The translations under genes and the position numbers were made by a program. This document shows positions 26,662 to 36,380 of a stretch of DNA of 64,000 bases, piece after piece. Every line of letters starts with the position of its first letter. Position 1 is the first letter of the stretch. The notes below the pieces were generated by a model. The model was given only the letters and a program-made list of their open reading frames with translations, searched no databases and was not told the DNA's origin. The DNA comes from Sphingobacteriia bacterium. Its GTDB lineage: Bacteria; Bacteroidota; Bacteroidia; Bacteroidales; UBA7960. Location of the stretch: contig JAABRR010000020.1 in assembly GCA_011390785.1 (NCBI GenBank), positions 1-64,000 of the forward strand. The letters are read 5' to 3'.

Positions 26662-29181
26662 ATGAACTTACTCGATTTACAAAACGGAGAAAAGGGAATA
26701 ATTCTAAAAGTAAGAGGACGGGGAGCCTTTAGGCGCAGAATAATTGAGATGGGATTTGTAACGGGTAAAACGGTTGAAGTAGTGAAAAAAGCTCCCCTAA
26801 AAGACCCCATTGAATACAATATAATGGGATATAATGTTTCATTAAGGGGCAGTGAGGCTCAATTAATTAATATCTCCCCGATAACAGACACATCCGTACC
26901 AAAAGACTCCGACTTTGAAGGCACGCTTGTAACAGACGGTTTTAAAATGGCACGGCATAATGGCAGGATTATCAATGTAGCCCTGGTAGGCAACCCTAAT
27001 AGTGGGAAAACGAGCTTCTTCAATCATGCATCCGGTTCGAGAGAGAGAGTGGGTAATTATTCAGGAGTAACAGTAGACGCCAAAAATGCACAATTAAAGC
27101 TAAAAGGATATAAGTTTAATATTACCGATTTACCCGGCACTTATTCATTATCGGCTTACACCCCTGAAGAAATTTACGTTAGAGAGTTTATAACAGAACA
27201 ATTACCCGATGTTGTTATTAATGTAGTGGATGCTTCATCGCTGGAGAGAAACATGTACCTTACTACCCAGCTTATAGACATGGATATTAAAGTAGTAATG
27301 GTGCTTAACATGTATGATGAACTTCAGAAAAATGGAGATAAGCTCGATTATGAGGCACTGGGGAAACTTATCGGAATTCCTGTTATACCTGCCGTTAGCT
27401 CAAAAGGGACCGGTATTAAAAATGTTTTTGATAAAGTAATAGAAGTATTTGAAGATAAAGATGAAACCCAGCGTCATATCCATATAAATTATGGAGAAAC
27501 GGTTGAAAAGTCAATAAAAAACATTCAGGAAAAGATAAAAATTCCTGATAATCAAAATTTCACAGATATTGTCTCATCACGATATCTTTCTATCAAGCTA
27601 ATTGAAAAAGATAATGTTATAGCCAAAAATATCAAGAAAAATTGTTATAACTACGAAGAAATTTTTGATGTTGCTGCGCAAGAAATCCAGGAAATTGAAA
27701 TTTCTTATAATGATACAACTGATACTGTTGTTACAGACCTTAAATATGGTTTTATTAGCGGTGCGCTTAAAGAAACCATGCAACCGGCTCTTATAGAAAG
27801 AAGGAAAAAAAGTGAATTAATAGATACCTTTCTTACTGATAAACTTTTTGGTTTTCCATTGTTTCTGTTTTTTATGTGGCTAATGTTTTCTACCACTTTT
27901 AAACTCGGAAGCTATCCAATGGAGTGGATCGAATATGGGGTAGAGTTTTTAAGTAATATGCTTGATAATACGATGCAGTCAGGGCCATTAAAGGATTTAT
28001 TAATAAACGGAGTAATAAGTGGAGTTGGTGGTGTAATCGTGTTTTTACCCAACATTGTTTTACTTTTCTTCTTCATCAGTATTATGGAAGATACAGGTTA
28101 TATGTCGAGAGCTGTATTTATCATGGATAAGATCATGCATAAGATAGGCCTTCATGGTAAATCATTCATTCCGCTTTTGATGGGTTTTGGATGCAATGTG
28201 CCGGCAATCATGGCAACCCGAACGCTTGCCAACCGAAACGACAGATTGTTAACAATGATCATCAATCCCTTCATGTCGTGCAGTGCCAGATTACCGGTTT
28301 ACGTTTTATTTATTACTGCTTTTTTTCCCAATTTCCAGGGCACATTATTATTTCTCATTTATGCTATGGGAATAGGAATGGCTATTTTAGCTGCCCTTAT
28401 ATTCAAACGAACCATTCTGAAAGGCGAAGGCGTGCCTTTTGTAATGGAATTGCCTCCCTACCGCATTCCCACATTTAAATCCACAGTACGACATATGTGG
28501 AGTAAGGCGGTTCATTATCTGAAAAAGATTAGCGGAATTATTCTTATTGCTTCCATCATAATATGGGTTTTAGGTTATTTTCCCTACGGTTATCAGCTAA
28601 ATAAAGAACTTGATGAAAAAACCAGGCAAATCAATGAAAAGTATGAAAGCCTGGTAGGTGAAACATCAGACACTATAAGCCCTGTTGCGATTGAAGCACT
28701 TAAGGATCAGGAAATTGAGCTAGTTGAGAATAAAATTTTGCAAATACGACAGGAAAACAGTCTTATCGGTAGCCTTGGCAAATTCGTTGAGCCGGTAATG
28801 CGGCCCCTGGGATTCGACTGGAAAATGAGTATAAGTCTTTTATCAGGGCTTGCAGCAAAAGAAATAGTTGTGAGCACACTGGGAGTGCTTTATCAGGCAG
28901 ATGAAAACGTACAGACCCAAAGTGCTTCATTGGCTGAAAAGCTACAAAACCAGACACACACGGAAGGCCCTAAGAAAGGAGAAAATGTTTTTACACCGCT
29001 TGTTGCTTTGTCTTTTATGATTTTTGTTCTTCTGTATTTCCCTTGTATTGGTGTACTTTCAGCAATTATCAAAGAGTCTGGCCATTGGAAATGGGGTGTA
29101 TTTACCGTATTCTACACTACTGCTGTGGCGTGGGTAATGGCATTTATTGTTTACCAGTTAGGTTCGTTAATGGGCTTCTAA
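26662..29181 (+). CDS. feoB: Ferrous iron transporter, FeoA-FeoB fusion
   Basis: Ferrous iron uptake GTPase-permease of 839 residues. Residues 1-75 form a FeoA SH3-like domain (LLDLQNGEKGIILKVRG ... GYNVSLRGSEAQLI), fused through a short linker to FeoB. The G domain has G1 GNPNSGKT (110-117), G2 YSGVTVD, G3 DLPGTYSLSAYTPEE and G4 NMYD. The membrane part contains the Gate motifs GFGCNVPAIMATRTL and NPFMSCSARLPVYVLF with conserved cysteines, and the second gate half with LLSGLAAKEIVVSTLGVLY. The FeoA-FeoB fusion is common in Bacteroidota. It is followed 19 bases later by a Cys-rich small membrane protein gene, forming a feoAB-partner operon. Confidence 0.95.
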   Translation: MNLLDLQNGEKGIILKVRGRGAFRRRIIEMGFVTGKTVEVVKKAPLKDPIEYNIMGYNVSLRGSEAQLINISPITDTSVPKDSDFEGTLVTDGFKMARHNGRIINVALVGNPNSGKTSFFNHASGSRERVGNYSGVTVDAKNAQLKLKGYKFNITDLPGTYSLSAYTPEEIYVREFITEQLPDVVINVVDASSLERNMYLTTQLIDMDIKVVMVLNMYDELQKNGDKLDYEALGKLIGIPVIPAVSSKGTGIKNVFDKVIEVFEDKDETQRHIHINYGETVEKSIKNIQEKIKIPDNQNFTDIVSSRYLSIKLIEKDNVIAKNIKKNCYNYEEIFDVAAQEIQEIEISYNDTTDTVVTDLKYGFISGALKETMQPALIERRKKSELIDTFLTDKLFGFPLFLFFMWLMFSTTFKLGSYPMEWIEYGVEFLSNMLDNTMQSGPLKDLLINGVISGVGGVIVFLPNIVLLFFFISIMEDTGYMSRAVFIMDKIMHKIGLHGKSFIPLLMGFGCNVPAIMATRTLANRNDRLLTMIINPFMSCSARLPVYVLFITAFFPNFQGTLLFLIYAMGIGMAILAALIFKRTILKGEGVPFVMELPPYRIPTFKSTVRHMWSKAVHYLKKISGIILIASIIIWVLGYFPYGYQLNKELDEKTRQINEKYESLVGETSDTISPVAIEALKDQEIELVENKILQIRQENSLIGSLGKFVEPVMRPLGFDWKMSISLLSGLAAKEIVVSTLGVLYQADENVQTQSASLAEKLQNQTHTEGPKKGENVFTPLVALSFMIFVLLYFPCIGVLSAIIKESGHWKWGVFTVFYTTAVAWVMAFIVYQLGSLMGF

Positions 29182-29200
29182 TAAAAAGAGGAAAACTATT

Positions 29201-29389
29201 ATGACACAAATTATAATTACATCCATAATTGTTTTAGCTGCAATATCTTGCGCGGTCTATTTATTGGTTAAGCGATTCAGGAAGCCTGCTAAAAATACAT
29301 CAAAAGATTGCGCAGGATGTTCATCAGATTGCTCCGACTGCCCCCTGGCCGATCTGAGTTCTTTAAATTCCTTGAAAAATAATCCTTAG
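29201..29389 (+). CDS. FeoB-associated Cys-rich membrane protein
   Basis: Sixty-two-residue protein with one N-terminal TM helix (about 3-23) and a cytosolic CxxCxxxCxxC cluster (Cys37, 40, 44, 47; KDCAGCSSDCSDCPL). This matches the FeoB-associated Cys-rich membrane protein family, thought to play a FeoC-like role, possibly binding iron or an Fe-S cluster. It begins 19 bases after feoAB and overlaps the convergent gene by four bases at the 3' end. Confidence 0.85.
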   Translation: MTQIIITSIIVLAAISCAVYLLVKRFRKPAKNTSKDCAGCSSDCSDCPLADLSSLNSLKNNP

Positions 29390-29802
29390 TCAATTCTAAG
29401 ATCGATCTCCAGCACCCGCACATCGTAACAACGATACTCGCACATCTGATATGAAATAACATCAACCCGGCCGCCATCAACAGCAATTATAGAGTCATTT
29501 CCACTTTTATAATATGCGATGAAAGATAATTCCTTTTCAACATCAAGGTATTCATTAATTGATGATATAGCAAAATCATCTTCCCAGAAAAAGTCTCTGT
29601 TTTCGTAATCTCCAAAGTAACACTCAACATGCACTTCAGGGTTTTCTTCATTAATGGTGAGCAAAATATTTACCAACCCTGCCACCGGACGATCGGTAAT
29701 GCAATCATTATAATCCTGTTGAGTACAATCTTCATATTTGCTTCTGCAACTTTGCACAAAAGACAGAATAAAAACAAGAATTAATAAGATAGGAAGTTTC
29801 AT
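29386..29802 (-). CDS. Hypothetical lipoprotein
   Basis: Protein of 138 residues that I do not recognise. A lipoprotein signal (MKLPILLILVFILSFVQSC) gives a lipidated Cys19. The mature part has seven further Cys, with pairs such as DCTQQDYNDC near the N-terminus and MCEYRC near the C-terminus, suggesting disulfides outside the cytoplasm. It is acidic and has no repeats. It overlaps the stop of the FeoB-associated gene by four bases (convergent), and its upstream region runs into repeat copy 2. Confidence 0.7.
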   Translation of the reverse strand: MKLPILLILVFILSFVQSCRSKYEDCTQQDYNDCITDRPVAGLVNILLTINEENPEVHVECYFGDYENRDFFWEDDFAISSINEYLDVEKELSFIAYYKSGNDSIIAVDGGRVDVISYQMCEYRCYDVRVLEIDLRID

Positions 29803-29896
29803 TTTATAAACTATTTATATTTTACTGACCAACGATTCAGGAAAAAGCATTGATCACAATTTGTTATTGTTTAAGACCTTATAGGACTACAAATAT

Positions 29897-30073
29897 TTCA
29901 TTTGTTTGTAATTTGATTAATTCGGTCAGATAGCCTGTCTCGTTTTTTCAACGAGAGAGCTCCCGCGAAAAGCGGGATAAATCACCAAAAATACTCTAAC
30001 TTCTTGTTTTACCATGCTGCAAATTAATAATCATCCGCGTGTGTGTCAAAATTTTTGTCATGGCTCGGTTCAT
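29897..30073 (+). repeat. Interspersed intergenic repeat, copy 2 (long form, 177 bp)
   Basis: Forward copy beginning TTCATTTG and ending GGTTCAT. It shares the central block GGTCAGATAGCCTGTCTCG, both hairpins (GTCTCGTT...AACGAGAG and CCCGCGAAAAGCGGG) and the right part ATAATCATCCG, GTGTGTCAAAATTTTTGTC with copy 1. Its last bases overlap the 3' end of the ankyrin gene: the TGA stop (30072-30070, minus strand) lies inside the conserved ATGAACC terminus of the element. Confidence 0.85.
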
Positions 30074-31593
30074 CTTAAAACCGGACGATACTTATTGGCC
30101 GGTAGGCTAAAAAAGGGAAACCTGTAAACCAAAGACACTCTGAAACGATTAGGCCCGATATCTTTCTGATCAGTATCCCAGTATTGATAACTACCCATAA
30201 GGGAAAAATTCCCGGAATGAACATATAGGCCTGCTACCGGAACCAAAGAAAATCCTCCGGGAGGAATTGTTCCGGTTCCCCGATAAGAACCATATGTAAA
30301 GCCTGTTTCAATACCAGGCAAAAACCCTGCTTTAAAAAATTTACCACCATTTATCATCATAAACTCCCGGTAAAACCCAAGTGAAAAAATATTTCTCTTT
30401 TCATGATATTGAAAAATTGTATTTTCATCTTCACGCACCCTTAACTTTTTATGCCCGATACGTGTACCATAATTCACTTGAAACCACAATTTGAATCGCG
30501 ACTCAAAAAAGCCTGCGGATGTAAAATACAATAAATCATCATTATTAAAATCAAAACCCTGATATAAAGAAAACTCTGAAAAGTAGAAACCCCTGGGCAT
30601 TACAACCGCTTTTAGTTTTTTCTGAAAAGTGAGATCCCGGTTAAAATAAGCATAGGCAAGGGGAGATAAATTTTTGGGTACATCAGGATTTTCAGGGTAG
30701 TTGTATCGCAACAAAAAATCAGTTATATCTTCATTTACCTTTGAGCTTGCCAGCCCCAGGGGAGTAAATCCCTTTTCATTGATTGCTGTTAACGATGCAC
30801 CACTTTCAGCCAAATACCATGTTGTTTCCAGTTGGTCTGCCATTATAGCAACCATAAGTGGCGTGTTTCCTTTGCTATCAGCAATATCAAGATTTGCCCC
30901 CCAATCGAGCAAAAGACCAATAATTTCATTATTGCCATACCATGCAGCCAAATGCATAGCAGTTGATTTATCTTTAGATTGCTCATTGATATCGGCTCCA
31001 TGAAAAGCAAGGAAGTCTACAGCAAAAAAATTGCCAAAAGCAGCCGCATGCATAAGTGGAGTGGTCCCCAAATCTGTTTTTTGATCAATTATAGCTCCGG
31101 CCTTTTGTAATGCTTCCAGAATTTCCAGGTCACCATTTTGAGCTGCATATACAAGGGCAGAATAACCAGACTGGTCCCTGTGATTTATATTAGAGAACCA
31201 TGGCATCATTTCCACAATAAACTCTTTCTGATTTGATAATATGGCATGCATTAGCACGGAAACTCCCGAATAATCAACAGCATTTATTTCAGCACCATTC
31301 AACAGTAAGGTATTGATAATACCCACATCGCCGGCAATAACTCCATACATAAGGGCAGTAAGACCCGGGTAATCACGGGCATTTACGTTGGCTCCCAAAG
31401 CAATTAATGAATCAACAACTTCAGATTGCTTGTTATAAACAGCTTCCAGCAAAGCCATGTTAACATATTCATGAACTACAATAATTTTCATTGACTTTTC
31501 TTCCGTCTTATCCTGCCCTTTCGCAACAGGAATAAAGAAAAAACTTTGAACAAGAATTATTGAGAATAATATTTTTTTTACAAAAACGTCCAT
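30070..31593 (-). CDS. Ankyrin-repeat protein with C-terminal outer-membrane barrel-like domain
   Basis: Exported protein of about 507 residues. The start at 31593 gives MDVFVKKILFSIILVQSFFFIPVAKGQ, a good signal peptide; ATGs at 31599 and 31677 would add a basic tail. About eight ankyrin repeats at residues 50-300 show the usual pattern (ALIALGANVNARDYPGLTALMYG-like units, TPLMHAAAFGN, TAMHLAAWYGN, TPLMVAIMAD, TPLGLASSK). The last 190 residues look like a beta barrel with alternating aromatic strands (FKLWFQVNYGTRIG, IFSLGFYREFMMINGGKFFKAGF, FRVSLVYRFPFFSL). Ankyrin repeats mediate protein binding, so the repeats would lie in the periplasm. The stop codon comes from the adjoining repeat element, so the native C-terminus may have been altered. 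Function unknown. Confidence 0.8.
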   Translation of the reverse strand: MDVFVKKILFSIILVQSFFFIPVAKGQDKTEEKSMKIIVVHEYVNMALLEAVYNKQSEVVDSLIALGANVNARDYPGLTALMYGVIAGDVGIINTLLLNGAEINAVDYSGVSVLMHAILSNQKEFIVEMMPWFSNINHRDQSGYSALVYAAQNGDLEILEALQKAGAIIDQKTDLGTTPLMHAAAFGNFFAVDFLAFHGADINEQSKDKSTAMHLAAWYGNNEIIGLLLDWGANLDIADSKGNTPLMVAIMADQLETTWYLAESGASLTAINEKGFTPLGLASSKVNEDITDFLLRYNYPENPDVPKNLSPLAYAYFNRDLTFQKKLKAVVMPRGFYFSEFSLYQGFDFNNDDLLYFTSAGFFESRFKLWFQVNYGTRIGHKKLRVREDENTIFQYHEKRNIFSLGFYREFMMINGGKFFKAGFLPGIETGFTYGSYRGTGTIPPGGFSLVPVAGLYVHSGNFSLMGSYQYWDTDQKDIGPNRFRVSLVYRFPFFSLPANKYRPVLR

Positions 31594-31854
31594 TGTCATT
31601 TTAATATAAAAAGCATAATTAACAGATACTTTCCAACGCTGGTTTTTACATTTAAAAGATTTCATCAACCTTTTCACTTATCGTTTTCTTAAACAGTGAG
31701 AACATCAAATTTCATTGCTAATTCTGTAAAAAAGCTATTAACATGTAATTTAACATCAAATAACCAAAAAGTCAAACAATTATATATTTTTTCAATAGTT
31801 AGACGAACTAAAATTAGTAAAATTGCACATGTCCAAAAATAAAGCCAATACACT

Positions 31855-33771
31855 TTGACACCCAGGGAGATTTTAAAAAAGTTTTGGGACTATGATGCCT
31901 TCCGGCCACTTCAGGAAGACATTATACAATCGGTACTTGATGGCAATGATACCCTTGCCCTGCTGCCCACCGGTGGAGGAAAATCTATCTGTTTTCAGGT
32001 TCCGGCCCTTGCCCGTGAGGGGGTTTGCATTGTGGTTTCTCCTCTTATAGCTCTTATGAAAGACCAGGTAGCCAACCTTGTAAAAAGGGGGATTAAAGCT
32101 GTGGCGGTTTTTTCCGGTCTTAGCCAGTCGGAAATTGATGTAGCCATAGATAATTGCATTTATGGCGATGTAAAGTTCCTGTATCTTTCTCCTGAGCGGC
32201 TTACCAGTGATATTATAAGGTCGCGCCTTGAGAAAATGAATGTTAATTTACTTGCAATTGATGAAGCGCATTGTATCTCGCAATGGGGTTACGATTTCAG
32301 GCCGCCGTACCTTAGGATTGCCGAAATACGACAAATGTTGCCACACACTCCCACCCTGGCATTAACGGCAACCGCAACTCCGGATGTTATGAATGATATT
32401 TGCCAAAAACTGGAATTGCAAAATGAAAAAATTTTCCTAAAAAGTTTTGAAAGAAAAAACCTAACGTATGCTGTTCTTCAGGAAGAGAACAAAATGGAAA
32501 GGCTCCTCCGCATCTGCACAAAAGTTCCGGGTACGGGGGTTGTTTACGTTAGAAACCGAAGAAAAACACGTGAAATAGCTGAATATCTCATAAAACATAA
32601 AATTTCGGCAGATTACTACCATGCCGGACTCGATGCAAAAATCCGCGATAAAAAACAACTAAACTGGACTAGCGAAAAAACCAGAGTTATTGTTTCAACC
32701 AATGCTTTCGGTATGGGCATTGATAAAGCAAATGTAAGATTTGTAGCTCATATGGATCTGCCCGATGCTCCGGAAGCTTATTTTCAGGAAGCAGGCAGAG
32801 CCGGACGAGACGAAAAAAAAGCTTATGCCGTATTACTTTTCAACAAATCAGACTTATTAGATCTTGACAAATTCTTAGAAAACTCTTATCCTGCTCCTGA
32901 TTATATCAAATCAGTTTACAACATGTTGGGAAACTATCTCCAGATTGCTATGGGTAGCGGACTAAACAAAAGCCACAACTTTTTTATTTCTCAATTTTGC
33001 GATCATTACAATTTGCAGCGCATAACAACTTTTAATGCACTGCGCTTTCTCGAAAAAGAAGGTTATATAACCCTTTCTGAAGCCTTTGCCAATCCTTCCA
33101 AAATTCTGATTCTGATTAATAACGAAGAACTTTATCGTTTCATCGTGGCCAATCAATCCTATAGTCTTTTAATAAAAACGTTGCTTAGATCATATACCGG
33201 ACTCTTTAGTGAATTTACCAGAATAGAAGAAAAAGAATTATCGGTAAGACTAAAAATAGACGAAGAATCAGTAAAAAAGGCACTTAAAAACTTACATCAA
33301 ATGAGGGTAATTCATTACGAACCTATAAGTTCTTTTCCTCGTATAACCTTTAATATTGAAAGGCTTAACGAGAAAGACCTTGTTATTTCGCACCAGAATT
33401 ATACCGAAAGAAAACAATTTGCCCGCCAAAGGGTAAACGCAATTAAAAACTATGTAACCAGCACCAAACAATGCAGAAGCAAAATGTTGCTGGAATATTT
33501 TGGAGAAAAGAATGCAGAAAATTGCGGGCAATGCGATATTTGTCTCGAAAGAAGAAAAAACAACATCACAAATGAAGAATTCGAAAGAATCATACAAATT
33601 ATAAAGCCTTTACTTATTAACAATTTAACCCTAAAGCAACTCATAAACAACCTTAAAACTGACATTTCTGAAAAGAAGATAATAAAGGCACTGCAGTGGA
33701 TGATAGATCAAAACAAAGTCATTTTACATGCTGAAAATGAAACTTTACAGTGGAATAAAAACGAAAATTAG
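31855..33771 (+). CDS. recQ: ATP-dependent DNA helicase RecQ
   Basis: 3'-5' superfamily 2 helicase for recombination and repair, 638 residues. It has FRPLQEDIIQSVLDG (Q/motif 0), Walker A LLPTGGGKS near 38-46, DEAH box LLAIDEAHCISQWGYDFRP, motif VI QEAGRAGRDEK and a zinc-binding RQC segment with four Cys (CRSKMLLEYFG ... CGQCDIC) near 560-580. A winged-helix region follows, but a recognisable HRDC domain is not seen. The family N-terminus (ILKKFWDYDAFRPLQ) requires the TTG at 31855 as start. An upstream nine-codon frame (ATG at 31829) ends in a TGA overlapping that TTG, so translational coupling is possible. Confidence 0.92.
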   Translation: MTPREILKKFWDYDAFRPLQEDIIQSVLDGNDTLALLPTGGGKSICFQVPALAREGVCIVVSPLIALMKDQVANLVKRGIKAVAVFSGLSQSEIDVAIDNCIYGDVKFLYLSPERLTSDIIRSRLEKMNVNLLAIDEAHCISQWGYDFRPPYLRIAEIRQMLPHTPTLALTATATPDVMNDICQKLELQNEKIFLKSFERKNLTYAVLQEENKMERLLRICTKVPGTGVVYVRNRRKTREIAEYLIKHKISADYYHAGLDAKIRDKKQLNWTSEKTRVIVSTNAFGMGIDKANVRFVAHMDLPDAPEAYFQEAGRAGRDEKKAYAVLLFNKSDLLDLDKFLENSYPAPDYIKSVYNMLGNYLQIAMGSGLNKSHNFFISQFCDHYNLQRITTFNALRFLEKEGYITLSEAFANPSKILILINNEELYRFIVANQSYSLLIKTLLRSYTGLFSEFTRIEEKELSVRLKIDEESVKKALKNLHQMRVIHYEPISSFPRITFNIERLNEKDLVISHQNYTERKQFARQRVNAIKNYVTSTKQCRSKMLLEYFGEKNAENCGQCDICLERRKNNITNEEFERIIQIIKPLLINNLTLKQLINNLKTDISEKKIIKALQWMIDQNKVILHAENETLQWNKNEN

Positions 33772-33832
33772 GCATAATCAAAAACCTCCATACTTATAAC
33801 TCTTAATATCATATATTTTCACAACAAATATA

Positions 33833-33867
33833 TTTGTAAATGCTTTAAAGAATATTTCCTACATTTG
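33833..33867 (+). promoter_or_regulatory. Candidate Bacteroidota promoter for the REC-kinase gene
   Basis: TTTG (33833-33836) and TACATTTG (33860-33867, matching TAnnTTTG) are 23 bases apart, slightly long. The leader would be about 25 bases to the ATG at 33898. Confidence 0.45.
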
Positions 33868-33897
33868 ACTGATTAAACATTTTTATTGACTGACTTA

Positions 33898-36333
33898 ATG
33901 ATGCAGAAAAACGACTCGATATCAATATTATATGTTGAAGACCAGGATGATGTTAGGCTCTTTTTATCCAAAATCTTATCAAGACATTACAGTAATGTTT
34001 TGTTGGCAGAAAATGGAAAAACAGGTCTTGAAATATATAAAGAATTTAAGCCAGACATAATAATTTCCGACATAAAGATGCCTGTTATGGATGGTTTATC
34101 CATGAGCAGTCGAATAAAAGAAATAGACCCTAAAGCGAAAATAATCCTTACCACTGCTCATAGTGATATGGAATATTTTATTCAAAGTATTGAAATTGGA
34201 ATAAATCAGTATATTTTAAAACCAATAGACAGGGAAAAGCTCTACAATGCTATCGATAACTGCAAAGAGCAGATACTTCTTGAACGCAAGGTAAAAAGGC
34301 AGAACCTTAAACTTATTGAAAACAATCAAATACTCGTAAAGCAGGAACAAGAGTTGCGCGAAAACCTGCAAAAGACTATTGCTTTAAAAGAAATCATTTC
34401 GAAAAGTGAGGAAAACCTAAGAAAAGTAGCAGAAAATATTCAGGATACTTTTTGGTTGATGGATGAAAAAAAAATAATTTTCGTAAACAATGTATTCGAA
34501 ATACTTTTCGAAACCCCTGTGAGAAAAATTTATGACAATCCGGAAATCTACAAAAGCTTTATTCATGAAGACGACCTTGATAATTTCATAAAAATTCTTT
34601 CTAAACATGAAGCCCATCCTGAAGGCAAGCTTGCTGCAGAATTCAAGATTGTTACTCCATCAGGAAAAGTAAAAAATATCTGGTTTCGCGATGTTTTCAT
34701 TAGTGGCAACAAGCCCAACGAAACACGTCGCATCAGAACACTTAGCGATATAAGCTGGAAAATAGAAAATGAAAGATTGCAGCAAGATCTATTGGTTGCT
34801 GAAAAAGCAACGTTGGTGAAGCAAAGACTCCTGGCAAATGTTAGCCATGAGTTAAGAACCCCTCTTAATGGTATTGTTGCAATGGCAGATATAATGGGAA
34901 CCACGGAGTTAAACAATGACCAATTAGAATACATGGCAACCATTAAACAATCTGCCAACGAGCTAATGGCCATTACCAGAAATTTATTGGATATTAATGA
35001 ATTGGATAATGAGGAAGCCATAATTGAAAAAAGAACTATTGAATCAGAAAAGTTTTTCATGTCCATACTCGAGCAATTTGCCCGGGATGCAGAAAACAAA
35101 AAATTAGAATTTACATACTCTTTCCATAAACTATTTCCTTTTTCATTTATCTCTGATCCCCAAAAAATTCAACAAATTTTAGAACAGTTTCTTGCCAATG
35201 CAATTAAATTTACCCCAAAAGGAAAAATAAATATATATTTTTCTGCTGAAGAAATAAACCAGTTTAGAAGCGAAATATCTATTTCTGTTACCGATACCGG
35301 AGTAGGGATAAGAGAAGAGTATCTCGATAGCGTCTTTCAAATGTTTTCTCAACAAGAAGAATCTGACAACCGAAATTATGAAGGATTAGGTTTGGGGCTT
35401 ACACTATGTAAAAAAATTACCCAACTTTTAGGAGGGAAAATACATGTAGAAAGTAGCCAGAATAAAGGCAGTACCTTCACGTTTATTCTTCCGGTTGAAA
35501 TAGCAGAAACAAATCCATCTGTTAAAGCATTGGATGTTAATGAGATACCCGACCTAAAGCTTAACGTGTTATATGTTGAAGATAAAGAAGTAAATCAAAA
35601 GATTATCTCTATTATGCTGGGTAATGCAGGCTGTACCGTGGATATTGCCAACAATGGACAGCAAGCGCTTGATCTTTACGAAAAAAACAAATACGATATT
35701 GTTTTAATGGATATTCAGATGCCCGTTATGGATGGTATTACGGCCACCAAAAAACTAAAAGATAAATACAATAATATGGCTCCCATTATTGGGGTTAGCG
35801 CCAATGCTTTAAGAGCCGATGCACAATACTATTTAACCCAGGGTTTGGATGATTATATTTCTAAACCAGTAATACCAGCCATACTTTACCAGAAGATTAA
35901 GGAATGGACCAGGAATTACAAAAAATCAGATGCTAATCAATTTGAAGAAAATATTGAAAATAACAATAATGCCAATTCTCTCATACCAGATATTGATTTT
36001 CAAACATTTGAAACATTCAAAGAACAAACTCATAACAACATAAGTGTTATCAATGATCTTTATGATACTTTTACAATTGAAGCCGACAACCTGATTCAAA
36101 AAATTGAAAATGCGACGGTAAATTCCAACGAAAAGCTATTATTGGAATCTACACATGCATTGAAAGGATTAAGTGCTACTATTGGGGCTTTAAAAGTATA
36201 TCATTGGGCTTGCGAAATGGACAAATTGCATAAAAAGAAAATTTTCAATCAGAGTAACATCTTGTTTACCAATCTTAAAAAGGATTATCTCATTGCCAAA
36301 AAGATCATTGAGGATTCAATTATTAAATCCTGA
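33898..36333 (+). CDS. Cytoplasmic hybrid sensor histidine kinase (REC-PAS-HK-REC-HPt)
   Basis: Soluble multi-step phosphorelay kinase of about 811 residues with no TM helix. Order: N-terminal receiver (ILYVEDQDDVR; phospho-acceptor Asp58 in IIISDIKMP); a coiled linker; a PAS domain at about 175-290; HisKA with His317 in NVSHELRTPLNG; HATPase (N box FLANAIKF, G boxes DTGVGI and GLGLGLTLCKKI); a second receiver (LNVLYVEDKEVN; Asp605 in LMDIQMPVMDG); and a C-terminal HPt with His753 in THALKGLSATIGA. All phosphorelay residues are present. Start is the ATG at 33898; a TTG at 33886 is also in frame. Input signal and output partner are unknown. Followed by repeat copy 3 and a second hybrid kinase. 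Confidence 0.88.
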   Translation: MMQKNDSISILYVEDQDDVRLFLSKILSRHYSNVLLAENGKTGLEIYKEFKPDIIISDIKMPVMDGLSMSSRIKEIDPKAKIILTTAHSDMEYFIQSIEIGINQYILKPIDREKLYNAIDNCKEQILLERKVKRQNLKLIENNQILVKQEQELRENLQKTIALKEIISKSEENLRKVAENIQDTFWLMDEKKIIFVNNVFEILFETPVRKIYDNPEIYKSFIHEDDLDNFIKILSKHEAHPEGKLAAEFKIVTPSGKVKNIWFRDVFISGNKPNETRRIRTLSDISWKIENERLQQDLLVAEKATLVKQRLLANVSHELRTPLNGIVAMADIMGTTELNNDQLEYMATIKQSANELMAITRNLLDINELDNEEAIIEKRTIESEKFFMSILEQFARDAENKKLEFTYSFHKLFPFSFISDPQKIQQILEQFLANAIKFTPKGKINIYFSAEEINQFRSEISISVTDTGVGIREEYLDSVFQMFSQQEESDNRNYEGLGLGLTLCKKITQLLGGKIHVESSQNKGSTFTFILPVEIAETNPSVKALDVNEIPDLKLNVLYVEDKEVNQKIISIMLGNAGCTVDIANNGQQALDLYEKNKYDIVLMDIQMPVMDGITATKKLKDKYNNMAPIIGVSANALRADAQYYLTQGLDDYISKPVIPAILYQKIKEWTRNYKKSDANQFEENIENNNNANSLIPDIDFQTFETFKEQTHNNISVINDLYDTFTIEADNLIQKIENATVNSNEKLLLESTHALKGLSATIGALKVYHWACEMDKLHKKKIFNQSNILFTNLKKDYLIAKKIIEDSIIKS

Positions 36334-36380
36334 TGAATTTATGATCTTAATATCATTTCTTTTTCATAAAAACAGATCAT

